From: Treponema sp.
Lineage (GTDB): Bacteria; Spirochaetota; Spirochaetia; Treponematales; Breznakiellaceae
Direction: 5' to 3'
Assembly: GCA_031271075.1 (NCBI GenBank)
Contig: JAISWN010000152.1
Span: 1-10,998 of the forward strand
DNA: 10,998 nucleotides
Shown here: positions 1 through 6,083 of the stretch, piece after piece
Layout: each line of letters starts with the position of its first letter
How positions within the stretch are numbered: the first letter of the stretch is position 1
The notes under the pieces: generated by a model
Database searches by the model: none
What the model was told of the DNA's origin: nothing
Seen by the model: only the letters and a program-made list of their open reading frames with translations
Position numbers and translations under genes: made by a program

Positions 1-70
1 TTTTGCCGGATATATCGACCATGTAATCCTGTTCCGGTACGCAGAGGCCGGTGGTATTGAAGCGGCGCAT
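1..70 (-). CDS. AAA-ATPase-like protein, N-terminal 23 residues only (cut by window edge)
   Basis: An open frame starts at an ATG 7 bp after the fructokinase stop and runs off the left edge without a stop. The visible peptide reads RRFNTTGLCVPEQDYMVDI after the initiator Met. From memory, this opening (basic residue, FNTTG, C-x-PE, YMVDI) is characteristic of the 'AAA-ATPase-like' family, in which a P-loop ATPase domain is usually followed by a PD-(D/E)XK nuclease-like domain. The family is abundant and multicopy in treponemes, clostridia and Bacteroidetes, and its role is poorly defined. No Walker A motif can be seen because only 23 codons are present. A G-rich stretch inside the end of the fructokinase gene may act as a distant ribosome site. 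The gene probably just follows the sugar genes and need not share their function. Identity is inferred from a short peptide only. Confidence 0.65.
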   Translation of the reverse strand, partial: MRRFNTTGLCVPEQDYMVDISGK

Positions 71-77
71 AAGGTCA

Positions 78-1097
78 TTATAGCCCCCTTTCCCGGGCAA
101 GACAATTCGGAACAGCCCCCGGCCGGGACGGAAGATGAACCGCGTTTACTTCCGCCATAGAAGGAGGTTCGGCGCCCTGCTTTGAACAGACAAGGGAAGC
201 GGCTTTGTTGGCAAAATACAGAGCAGCGTAGAGGTCCTGTTCAGAAAGGGAAACCAGGGCGGAACAAGACATTTTGCCCTTTAGTTCCAGCCATGAAAGA
301 AAAGCGCCATGAAAGGTATCTCCCGCTCCTATGGTATCAACCACGGGCAGATCCACAACCGGGGCCTTTGCCCGGATAAGGCTGCCGTCTTCCCGGCGGA
401 GCAATGCCGCAGCCCCTTCCGCTCCCCGGGTAACAATGACAAGGCGGGGCCCCAGGGCAAGAATTTTCTGTAATGCTTTTTCCGGTTCCAAATCAGGGTA
501 GATAAAACCTAGATCGGCTACGGAGATCTTTACAATAGTTGAAGAAGCCAGCCATGTTTCCAGACGCCTGATATAGGTGTTTTTATCCTTAACCATAAAG
601 GGCCGTACATTAGGATCAAATGAAATAACCGGGGCCGAGTCCCCCCGTCCCTTCTCGCGGGAGACAAGCGCTTCCACCGCGGAGGCGATAGGTTCCATGG
701 TCATGGAGATTGAGCCAAAGAGAATACATCTGATTTCGGAAGGCAACTTGAAGGGAATATCCTGTATTGACAAAGATCGGTCGGCGGCGCCTTCGGTATA
801 AAAAACATACTCAGGCTCGCTATCCGCCGTAATATTGACAAAGGCAAGGGTAGAATGACCGTCCGAGCGGGTAATAAGATCGGTACTCACATGATTTTGC
901 GCAAGCCGATTTACGAGCATATCTCCAAAAAAGTCGGTGGAAAGTTTTCCACAAAAACATACCGGCGCCCCGAGCCGCCCTATAGCGATTGCCGTATTGT
1001 AAGGGCTGCCACCGGGGCAGGGAATAAAGCACTCCCCTTTCCCCGGAACCCTTCCTTTCACCATGTCAATCAGCGCCTCGCCGCAGCATAGTATCAT
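78..1097 (-). CDS. PfkB-family sugar kinase, probable fructokinase
   Basis: Cytoplasmic kinase of the ribokinase/PfkB family, most likely phosphorylating free fructose to fructose 6-phosphate with ATP. The 339-residue length suits the family. Visible motifs are the N-terminal GEALIDM strand (6-12), the substrate-binding GGSPYNTAIAIGRLG segment (29-43, PfkB signature 1), DPNVRP (161-166), and the C-terminal anion-hole/catalytic motif DTIGAGDTFHGAF (254-266) with the likely catalytic base Asp260. GEALIDM and the GGSPYN/DPNVRP pair are typical of bacterial fructokinases rather than ribokinase or 1-phosphofructokinase. The start is supported by AGGAGG at 1106-1111 (complement), 8 nt before the ATG. 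It lies 18 bp after the LacI gene and must be co-transcribed with it. Fructose released by the divergently encoded GH32 enzyme is the obvious substrate. Another hexose or 2-keto-3-deoxygluconate is the main alternative. Confidence 0.85.
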   Translation of the reverse strand: MILCCGEALIDMVKGRVPGKGECFIPCPGGSPYNTAIAIGRLGAPVCFCGKLSTDFFGDMLVNRLAQNHVSTDLITRSDGHSTLAFVNITADSEPEYVFYTEGAADRSLSIQDIPFKLPSEIRCILFGSISMTMEPIASAVEALVSREKGRGDSAPVISFDPNVRPFMVKDKNTYIRRLETWLASSTIVKISVADLGFIYPDLEPEKALQKILALGPRLVIVTRGAEGAAALLRREDGSLIRAKAPVVDLPVVDTIGAGDTFHGAFLSWLELKGKMSCSALVSLSEQDLYAALYFANKAASLVCSKQGAEPPSMAEVNAVHLPSRPGAVPNCLARERGL

Positions 1098-1105
1098 AGT
1101 CTCAT

Positions 1106-1111
1106 CCTCCT
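1106..1111 (-). promoter_or_regulatory. Ribosome binding site of the fructokinase gene
   Basis: A perfect AGGAGG (reading CCTCCT on the plus strand) lies 8 nt upstream of the ATG at 1097, in the short gap after the LacI stop codon. It fixes the fructokinase start and implies efficient separate translation within the bicistronic message. Confidence 0.85.
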
Positions 1112-1115
1112 ATAA

Positions 1116-2147
1116 TCAAGTCGATTCCCGAAATTGAGGGGTGGTTTGCATATACGTAGTTGTATAGGGGAACCCCGGCCGTTCGATGCGGCGCAGCATG
1201 GTATCAGCCGCGGCGACGCCCATTTCATAGCTGGGGATATGCACCGTACTAAGCCGGGGCTGCAAAAGCTGGGTTTCCAGGTTATTGTCAAAACCGGCAA
1301 CCATCACGTCCTGGGGCGCCGATTTTCCCAGTGTCTTTAAGGCTTCCAAAACCGAAAGCGCCAGGGTATCGTTGGCGCACATAAAAGCCCGTGGCAGTTC
1401 CCCCATGACGCGCAGCTTTTCCGTCATCCAGTCGCTGTCGTTGTACGGCTCCCGGTTATCATCCAATATGCACTGTCCAGGGTTAACGGATAAACCGGCC
1501 TGGACAAGGGCGCGGTAAAAACCTTCCCAGCGCTCGGCAAAACCCTGACAGTGGTTCCGGTCTCCGATAAAACCGATGCTTTCTGCGCCTTTTTTAATCA
1601 TATATGACACCAATGATTCGGTGCTTTTGCGGTTTTCCATCATCATAATATCTGCCCTCAGGCTCCGTTGCGCCGGAATAACGTAGGTATCGGCAAATAA
1701 CACCGGCTTATTCATGGCGCAGATAAAATCACAGTAGGGGGGATCAAACATCTCAATACAAAGAATACCCGACACCTGTTCATGGCTAAAATTCATGGGC
1801 GCCCGGCAGGCGGCTATGTCCTCCGGCCGGAGTATATAGACAGAAAGAGTATAGCTGCCGCGGCTTATGTGTTCCGTAAAGCCGGTAAGAAACTGCGATC
1901 CGAAATGATTCTTGCCGGGCATGACGGAAGCGAAAAACGCGATGGTCCCGCCCTTATTGCTCCCCCCGATCTGTTCCTGCCCGGCGGCAGCATAGTTTTT
2001 ATATCCCAGAGAAGCGGCCTTTTGAATCACCATCTTCCTGGTGGAGGCCGGAACGGCGGGATTCCCGTTTAAGGCTTTGGACACGGTATTACGGGATAAA
2101 CCGAGAGAATCGGCAATATCCTGCATGGTTATTCGATTAATTGCCAT
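1116..2147 (-). CDS. LacI/GalR-family transcriptional repressor, probable fructoside-operon regulator
   Basis: A 343-residue DNA-binding regulator. Residues 7-29 (TMQDIADSLGLSRNTVSKALNG) are the classic LacI helix-turn-helix and the start of the hinge region, followed by STRKMVIQKAASLGYKNY. The rest resembles the periplasmic-binding-protein-like effector domain: a first strand at GGTIAFFAS, a mid-domain ESIGFIGDRNHCQGFAERWEGF, FMCANDTLALSVLEALKTLGK, the conserved VMVAGFDNN, and a C-terminal TTPQFREST tail. It is the first gene of the leftward unit, directly before fructokinase and divergent from the GH32-ABC operon, so it very likely represses that operon and releases it when sucrose, fructose or a phosphorylated product binds. 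The effector cannot be read from sequence. The start is an ATG preceded by a modest AGGT ribosome site about 9 nt upstream. A candidate operator is the palindrome at 2642-2657. Confidence 0.9.
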   Translation of the reverse strand: MAINRITMQDIADSLGLSRNTVSKALNGNPAVPASTRKMVIQKAASLGYKNYAAAGQEQIGGSNKGGTIAFFASVMPGKNHFGSQFLTGFTEHISRGSYTLSVYILRPEDIAACRAPMNFSHEQVSGILCIEMFDPPYCDFICAMNKPVLFADTYVIPAQRSLRADIMMMENRKSTESLVSYMIKKGAESIGFIGDRNHCQGFAERWEGFYRALVQAGLSVNPGQCILDDNREPYNDSDWMTEKLRVMGELPRAFMCANDTLALSVLEALKTLGKSAPQDVMVAGFDNNLETQLLQPRLSTVHIPSYEMGVAAADTMLRRIERPGFPYTTTYMQTTPQFREST

Positions 2148-2204
2148 TTATCTACTACCTATTCTATACCCCAAGATAGCCCAGGAGTTTGTTGCGCCTG
2201 GCGC

Positions 2205-2232
2205 ATAAAAACGCGCGTTTTCTTCCGCTCAA
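2205..2232 (-). promoter_or_regulatory. Possible lacI promoter with a palindromic operator in its spacer
   Basis: On the minus strand a TTGAGC (complement of 2227-2232) is followed after 16 nt by TTTTAT (complement of 2205-2210). These are weak -35 and -10 matches (4 of 6 each). The spacer holds most of a perfect 14-bp palindrome, AAAACGCGCGTTTT (2208-2221), with a central CG as in many LacI-family operators. The layout would suit autoregulation of the repressor gene about 60 bp downstream. Just beside it, TGCGCC-T-GGCGCA (2193-2205) is another short perfect inverted repeat. The palindrome is certain; the promoter is a guess. Confidence 0.35.
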
Positions 2233-2257
2233 ATTCCGTAAGGAGTCCATTTATCGT

Positions 2258-2298
2258 GGTTTTTGCATCTTTTCTTGCTAAAAACAGGTGCAAAAACC
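2258..2298. repeat. Inverted repeat GGTTTTTGCA / TGCAAAAACC
   Basis: A perfect 10-bp inverted repeat at 2258-2267 and 2289-2298, separated by 21 nt. Further pairs inside the loop (T2268-G2288 wobble, C2269-G2287, T2270-A2286) lengthen the stem. There is no T-tract after it in either direction, so it is not a standard intrinsic terminator. It could be an RNA hairpin in a 5' leader of the lacI transcript or a two-part protein binding site. No function is recognised. Confidence 0.5.
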
Positions 2299-2316
2299 TA
2301 TAAGTACAACAGGCTC

Positions 2317-2510
2317 CTAGTATCCGGCACGATTAAACTTGCGGATTTGGGCGCATTCCCACCTATGGCGGGAACCGGGCTATCCGCTTCAATTCCTCGA
2401 CCCCTGTGGAGGGTCTGCGGGATTTCCGCTTCTATCCCTTGCGCTCTGCCAAGCCTTGCGTTTTCCCGCCGGGAAACAAAGCCGCACTTTCATAGTTGTC
2501 AGGATACTAG
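2317..2510. repeat. MITE-like or palindromic intergenic element, about 194 bp, non-coding
   Basis: The segment is bounded by a perfect inverted repeat, CTAGTATCC (2317-2325) and GGATACTAG (2502-2510). The similarity of the ends continues imperfectly inward (AAACTTGCGG at 2335-2344 against the complement of GCCGCACTTT at 2481-2490). Inside are two related 20-mers at 2377-2396 and 2419-2438 that match at 16 of 20 positions and share TCCGCTTC. Around them are small hairpins: TTCCC/GGGAA (2356-2360, 2370-2374), GACCC/GGGTC (2399-2403, 2411-2415) and TTTCCC-GCC-GGGAAA (2462-2476). The GC-rich composition contrasts with the AT-rich DNA to its right. The outermost CTAG is present at both ends and could be part of the ends or a target duplication. 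From memory, the paired GGGCTATCCGCTTC / GGGATTTCCGCTTC core resembles a widespread family of palindromic intergenic repeats, but I cannot verify that here. An open frame across it has no protein-like features. Confidence 0.5.
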
Positions 2511-2563
2511 TTTAGCATAGCATCCGGAAAATGCAAACCATTTGAACACATAATGCACCGAAA

Positions 2564-2593
2564 TTTTACAAAATAATGTGAAATTATGTAAAA
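2564..2593. promoter_or_regulatory. Upstream half-site cluster, possible auxiliary operator
   Basis: The AT-rich stretch contains TTTTACA (2564-2570) and its inverse TGTAAAA (2587-2593), with a one-mismatch half-site, TGTGAAA, between them (2577-2583). The half-sites match those of the perfect palindrome at 2642-2657 near the GH32 start (TTTACA/TGTAAA). Centre-to-centre distance is about 71 bp, close to seven helical turns, so repressor looping is conceivable. Position just upstream of the -35 box would also suit an activator or a UP-like element. The repeats are seen; the role is inference. Confidence 0.35.
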
Positions 2594-2599
2594 ATATTG

Positions 2600-2628
2600 T
2601 TGACATATGCCTTGACATGCGCTACCAT
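2600..2628 (+). promoter_or_regulatory. Sigma-70-type promoter of the GH32-ABC transporter operon
   Basis: A consensus -35 box TTGACA (2600-2605) is followed by a 17-nt spacer and TACCAT (2623-2628, 4 of 6 matches to TATAAT). This predicts a transcription start near 2635 and a leader of roughly 38 nt before the GH32 ATG. Two further TTGACA hexamers follow at 2612-2617 and 2632-2637, but neither has a convincing -10 at normal spacing. The palindrome at 2642-2657 lies just after the predicted start, where a bound repressor would block RNA polymerase. Confidence 0.6.
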
Positions 2629-2641
2629 TCATTGACATTAA

Positions 2642-2657
2642 GTTTACAAATGTAAAC
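2642..2657. promoter_or_regulatory. Perfect palindromic operator GTTTACAAATGTAAAC, probable LacI-family site
   Basis: Two perfect 7-bp half-sites, GTTTACA and TGTAAAC, are separated by AA. The palindrome sits about 7-22 nt after the predicted transcription start and ends 15 nt before the GH32 ATG, an ideal repressor position. The divergent LacI-family gene at 1116-2147 is the natural candidate to bind it. The centre is AA rather than the CG common in many LacI-family operators, so another regulator is not excluded. Confidence 0.65.
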
Positions 2658-2672
2658 AAAGGCGGGTATTCA

Positions 2673-4202
2673 ATGATTGACGGCAACTCACCGGCATATA
2701 CCCATCATACCCGGCAGCTTCTGGCGGCTCAGCGGGCCCAGGACGCGGCGGGCAACCGGGCTGAAACGGGACGGTTCCGGCAGCGGTATCACTTCATGGC
2801 CCCCTCGGGGTGGATTAACGACCCCAACGGCCTCATTTATTGGCGGGATCAGTATCATCTCTTTTATCAGCACAATCCCTTTAGCCCGGAATGGGGCGCC
2901 ATTCATTGGGGACACGCATATAGCCGCGACATGGTTCACTGGAAGCACGAACCTATAGCACTGGCCCCCAGTGAACCCTATGATCTGGATGAAAAGGGCG
3001 GTTGTTTTTCCGGCAGCGCTGTGGATAACCATGGGGTACTTACCCTCATTTATACCGGCAGGGTTTACGGCAAAGGGGAACCCATAGAAACCGTATGCCT
3101 TGCCAAAAGTAAGGATGGTATCCATTTTGAGAAGTACCGGGCAAATCCGGTTATCTCCCGGCCGCCTGAAACCGGAAGCCGGGATTTTCGGGATCCTAAA
3201 GTGTGGCGTCACGGGGATTATTGGTATTTGGTTGTCGGGACTTGTAAGGACGGGCGGGGGAAGGCGGTACTGTACCGTTCACCGGACCTGCTTACCTGGG
3301 AATACCTGAATGTGTTGGCGGAAAACTCAGGCCGCGGGGGCGGCGAGGCCGGGGATATGTGGGAATGTCCCGATCTTTTCACCCTGGGGGATAAACACAT
3401 CTTTATCTTTTCACCTATGGGGGTGGAGCGCAGGAAAGCGGTCTACCTTTCGGGGGATATGGATTACGATAAGGGCGTTTTTACCTATACGGACTGGGGC
3501 GAGATTGACCAGGGCTTTCATTACTACGCGCCCCAAAGTTTTTCCTGCCCCGATGGCCGCAGGGTCATCATCGGCTGGGCCAGCGACTGGGGCAACTGTT
3601 ACGGCCCGGCCCAACAGGAAGGGTGGTGCGGTTACTTTGCCCTGCCCAGGAGCGTTGAACCCTCCGGCGTTGGAAAACTGCGCTTTGTTCCCATTGCGGA
3701 ACTGCAATCGCTGCGGGAATCGCCCAAACGCTACGATTCTTTCCTGTTGTCCGAAGACAGGCGCATGCCTTTACAGGCCGGCGATGGTCTTAGCTGCGAA
3801 TTGTTGTTGCGTATCGACCTTTCCAAAACGACCGCGCGGGAACTTATCCTCGATCTCCGTGCGCTCCGCTCCGGCAGCGCTGAATACACCCGTGTGGAAC
3901 TTGATTTTTCCAGGGCGGAACTGTCCCTTGACCGCGGACATTCTGACGCTTCCTACTCCTCCGGTGTCCGCCGCAGTCCGGTTGAGCTTACCGGGAAAGA
4001 GGAGATAACGCTCCACATCTTTCTCGACACCTGTTCGGTGGAACTCTTTTTTAACGATTACAAAACAGCCATGACGGGGAATATTTTCCCCGGACCCGAA
4101 AGCTCATCAATTTTTATCGAAGCAAAGGGCGGCGTTGCCGCGATTTCGGGCATTGAGACCTACGGTCTTGCCTCAATTTATAACGGCGGGGGTAAAGCAT
4201 GA
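2673..4202 (+). CDS. Glycoside hydrolase family 32 beta-fructosidase (invertase/sucrose-6-phosphate hydrolase type)
   Basis: Hydrolyses terminal beta-fructofuranosyl bonds, releasing fructose from sucrose or short fructans. All three GH32 catalytic signatures are intact: WINDPNG (47-53) with nucleophile Asp50, FRDP (172-175) with the transition-state stabiliser Asp174, and WECPDLF (230-236) with acid/base Glu231. The five-bladed propeller occupies roughly residues 37-330 and a C-terminal beta-sandwich follows, ending with the typical DTCSVELFFND (452-462). The 509-residue length is normal. There is no signal peptide, so the enzyme should be cytoplasmic and act after uptake. The substrate is probably unphosphorylated, because the operon encodes an ABC transporter rather than a PTS; hence 'sucrose-6-phosphate hydrolase' may be a misleading family name here. 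The start ATG follows a weak GGCGGG ribosome site. The stop overlaps the next start by ATGA. Sucrose against fructo-oligosaccharide preference cannot be settled from sequence. Confidence 0.93.
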   Translation: MIDGNSPAYTHHTRQLLAAQRAQDAAGNRAETGRFRQRYHFMAPSGWINDPNGLIYWRDQYHLFYQHNPFSPEWGAIHWGHAYSRDMVHWKHEPIALAPSEPYDLDEKGGCFSGSAVDNHGVLTLIYTGRVYGKGEPIETVCLAKSKDGIHFEKYRANPVISRPPETGSRDFRDPKVWRHGDYWYLVVGTCKDGRGKAVLYRSPDLLTWEYLNVLAENSGRGGGEAGDMWECPDLFTLGDKHIFIFSPMGVERRKAVYLSGDMDYDKGVFTYTDWGEIDQGFHYYAPQSFSCPDGRRVIIGWASDWGNCYGPAQQEGWCGYFALPRSVEPSGVGKLRFVPIAELQSLRESPKRYDSFLLSEDRRMPLQAGDGLSCELLLRIDLSKTTARELILDLRALRSGSAEYTRVELDFSRAELSLDRGHSDASYSSGVRRSPVELTGKEEITLHIFLDTCSVELFFNDYKTAMTGNIFPGPESSSIFIEAKGGVAAISGIETYGLASIYNGGGKA

Positions 4203-5122
4203 TGCGGGAAAAGGGCTTGTGTGCGGTATATCTAAAGAACTGGCGGCTGTATGTACTGATGCTGCCTGCGTTGGTATGGGTTTTGGCTTTTGCCTATGCG
4301 CCCATGTACGGACTGGTCATTGCATTTAAGGATTTCCGGGCACGGGCCGGCATTGGGGGAAGTCCCTGGTCGGATCCGCTGTTTAGGCATTTCACGGCTT
4401 TTTTCAGCACGAATATAGCCTGGACGACGATCACCAATACCTTGCTGCTGAGTATTTTGACGCTGCTTATCTCCTTCCCGGTTCCCATCATCTTCGCGTT
4501 GCTGCTCAACCAGGTTAAGGGCAAGGGTATTCAGAAAACAATACAGACCATAAGTTACGCGCCCTATTTTATTTCCGCCGTGGTCGTGGTAAGCATCCTG
4601 AACGTTATCCTGTCTCCGGGAAGCGGCTTTGTGAATACGGTTGTTACCTGGTTTACCAAGGGCGATCCGGTGCTGTTTATGACCCGGCCCGAATATTTCA
4701 GGCCCGTGTACATTGTCTCCAATATATGGCAATCCATGGGCTTTAGCGCGATCATCTATATCGCCGCATTGACGGGAATCAGCCCGGACATCTATGAGGC
4801 GGCCATTGTGGACGGGGCGAATAAATTTCAGCGTATCATTCATATCGACATCCCGTCAATTTTGCCCACGGCAGTCATTATGTTTATCCTCGCGGTAGGT
4901 TCCATCATGACCATCGGCTACGAAAAGGTGTACCTCATGCAGAACGGCATGAACACTGTGGTAAGCGAGATTATTTCCACCTACGTGTATAAAACGGGCC
5001 TGCAAAGCGCCCAGTACAGTTTTGCTACCGCCGTGGGACTTTTCAATTCGGGCGTGAATTTTATTATCCTGGTTATTTGTAACCAAATTGCCAAGAAGAC
5101 GGCGAACGTCAGTATTTTTTAG
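4199..5122 (+). CDS. Sugar ABC transporter permease, LplB type
   Basis: Inner-membrane permease subunit of a CUT1-type carbohydrate ABC importer. The 307-residue protein has about six hydrophobic segments, including the N-terminal LYVLMLPALVWVLAFAYAPMY region (18-37), segments near 79-104 and 121-139, and later ones near 170-192, 220-240 and 275-295. The cytoplasmic coupling (EAA) loop is clear at EAAIVDGANKFQRIIHIDIP (200-219), which docks on the ATPase. MLPAL...YAPMYGLVIAFKDF and the long loop before the second segment are typical of the LplB/YteP subgroup, which pairs with LplA-like binding proteins. Its ATG overlaps the GH32 stop (ATGA), indicating translational coupling; a second ATG follows directly at 4202. 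The ribosome site is a G-run about 7 nt upstream. It partners with the next gene as a heterodimer. Confidence 0.9.
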   Translation: MMREKGLCAVYLKNWRLYVLMLPALVWVLAFAYAPMYGLVIAFKDFRARAGIGGSPWSDPLFRHFTAFFSTNIAWTTITNTLLLSILTLLISFPVPIIFALLLNQVKGKGIQKTIQTISYAPYFISAVVVVSILNVILSPGSGFVNTVVTWFTKGDPVLFMTRPEYFRPVYIVSNIWQSMGFSAIIYIAALTGISPDIYEAAIVDGANKFQRIIHIDIPSILPTAVIMFILAVGSIMTIGYEKVYLMQNGMNTVVSEIISTYVYKTGLQSAQYSFATAVGLFNSGVNFIILVICNQIAKKTANVSIF

Positions 5123-5126
5123 GAGG
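5121..5126 (+). promoter_or_regulatory. Ribosome binding site of the second permease gene
   Basis: AGGAGG overlaps the stop codon of the first permease (TAG at 5120-5122) and lies 5 nt before the ATG at 5132. The overlap ties termination of one gene to initiation of the next and fixes the start. Confidence 0.85.
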
Positions 5127-5131
5127 CTGCT

Positions 5132-6049
5132 ATGAAAACATCGAATACATCCCGTATTGCCGGAGAGTCTCTTGCATCCAGCTTTGCGGATCGCATTTTT
5201 GACACGCTAAACGCCGCGTTGATGCTCTTCGTCTGTATAAGTATCGCCTATCCCCTCTATTTTGTGGTGATAGCGTCCTTTACCGATCCGAACGTGGTCA
5301 ATCAGGGAAGAATACTGCTCTGGCCGGTCAATTTTTTCACGGGCGGCTATGAACGCATCTTTGCCTATCCGCCTCTTTGGAAAGGATACGCCAATACGCT
5401 CCTTTATACCGTGGTCGGAACGGCGGTTTCGCTGGCGGTTACCATGCCCTGCGCCTACAGCCTTTCCCGTCGGGACATGGCGTTCCGCCGGCCCTTGATG
5501 TTTCTCTTTACCTTCACCATGTTTTTTTCAGGCGGCATTATTCCTCTGTATATCATCATTCAGAAACTGCATATCTATAACACCATTTGGGCGATGGTAC
5601 TTCCCGGCGCAATATCGGTCTACAACCTTATTGTCTGCCGTTCATTTTTTGAAACCAGTATCCCTCAGGAACTGCTTGAGGCATCCCGCATTGACGGCTG
5701 TACGGACTTTGGTTTCTTTTTCAAGATGGTGCTTCCCGTATCGTCAACCATTATCGCGGTAATGATTCTTTTTTATGCCACCGCTTTATGGAACCAGTTT
5801 ATGAACGCCCTCATGTTCATGGCGGATCAGGATAAGATGCCCCTTCAGGTGATTATGCGCAACCTCATTCTGATAAATCAGGCAAACACGATAACCACCG
5901 ACGCTTCGGAGGTGATTATGCGGCAGAAACTGGCGGAACAGCTTAAATACGCGGTAATCGTGGTGTCCGCGTTACCACTGCTTGCGGCCTACCCGTTTCT
6001 GCAGAAATACTTTACCAAGGGTGTTATGATCGGCGCGGTAAAGGGCTGA
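5132..6049 (+). CDS. Sugar ABC transporter permease, YtcP/MalG type
   Basis: Second membrane permease of the same CUT1-type importer, 305 residues. It begins with a short cytoplasmic tail (about 1-23), then a membrane segment at 24-48 followed by the family-typical FTDPNVVNQGRILLWPVNF (50-68). Further segments lie near 88-108, 121-143, 151-170 and 200-220, with the last near 262-285. The EAA coupling loop is EASRIDGCTDFGFFFKMVLP (183-202). The end, FTKGVMIGAVKG, is the conserved C-terminus of the YtcP group (KGVMIGxVKG). It is 9 bp downstream of the first permease and 34 bp before the binding protein start, clearly one operon. It forms the translocation pore with the LplB-type subunit. Confidence 0.9.
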   Translation: MKTSNTSRIAGESLASSFADRIFDTLNAALMLFVCISIAYPLYFVVIASFTDPNVVNQGRILLWPVNFFTGGYERIFAYPPLWKGYANTLLYTVVGTAVSLAVTMPCAYSLSRRDMAFRRPLMFLFTFTMFFSGGIIPLYIIIQKLHIYNTIWAMVLPGAISVYNLIVCRSFFETSIPQELLEASRIDGCTDFGFFFKMVLPVSSTIIAVMILFYATALWNQFMNALMFMADQDKMPLQVIMRNLILINQANTITTDASEVIMRQKLAEQLKYAVIVVSALPLLAAYPFLQKYFTKGVMIGAVKG

Positions 6050-6073
6050 TCATGTCATACAAATACTTTTGTT

Positions 6074-6078
6074 GGAGG
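6074..6078 (+). promoter_or_regulatory. Ribosome binding site deciding the start of the binding-protein gene
   Basis: GGAGG lies 5 nt before the ATG at 6084. It shows that translation begins there and not at the in-frame TTG at 6069, which is upstream of the site and would put four extra residues before the signal peptide. Confidence 0.85.
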
Positions 6079-6083
6079 ATAAC

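Noticed and set aside
2462..2476. TTTCCC-GCC-GGGAAA hairpin as an intrinsic terminator
   Set aside because: No T-tract follows on either strand, and no upstream gene would need termination there, because both flanking units start from this region.
2317..2510. CRISPR array or tandem repeat
   Set aside because: Only two diverged 20-mers are present, with no regular spacers. The structure is palindromic rather than an array.
2263..2520. 85-codon open frame in the divergent intergenic region
   Set aside because: It spans the inverted-repeat element, has no ribosome site and no protein-like pattern. The region is better explained as a non-coding repeat.
2688..3212. 174-codon minus-strand frame within the GH32 gene
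   Set aside because: It lies wholly within the N-terminal catalytic region of GH32, whose motifs are intact on the plus strand.
6069..6071. TTG start for the binding-protein gene
   Set aside because: It lies upstream of the GGAGG ribosome site, which is correctly spaced for the ATG at 6084. Starting there would put acidic residues ahead of the signal peptide.
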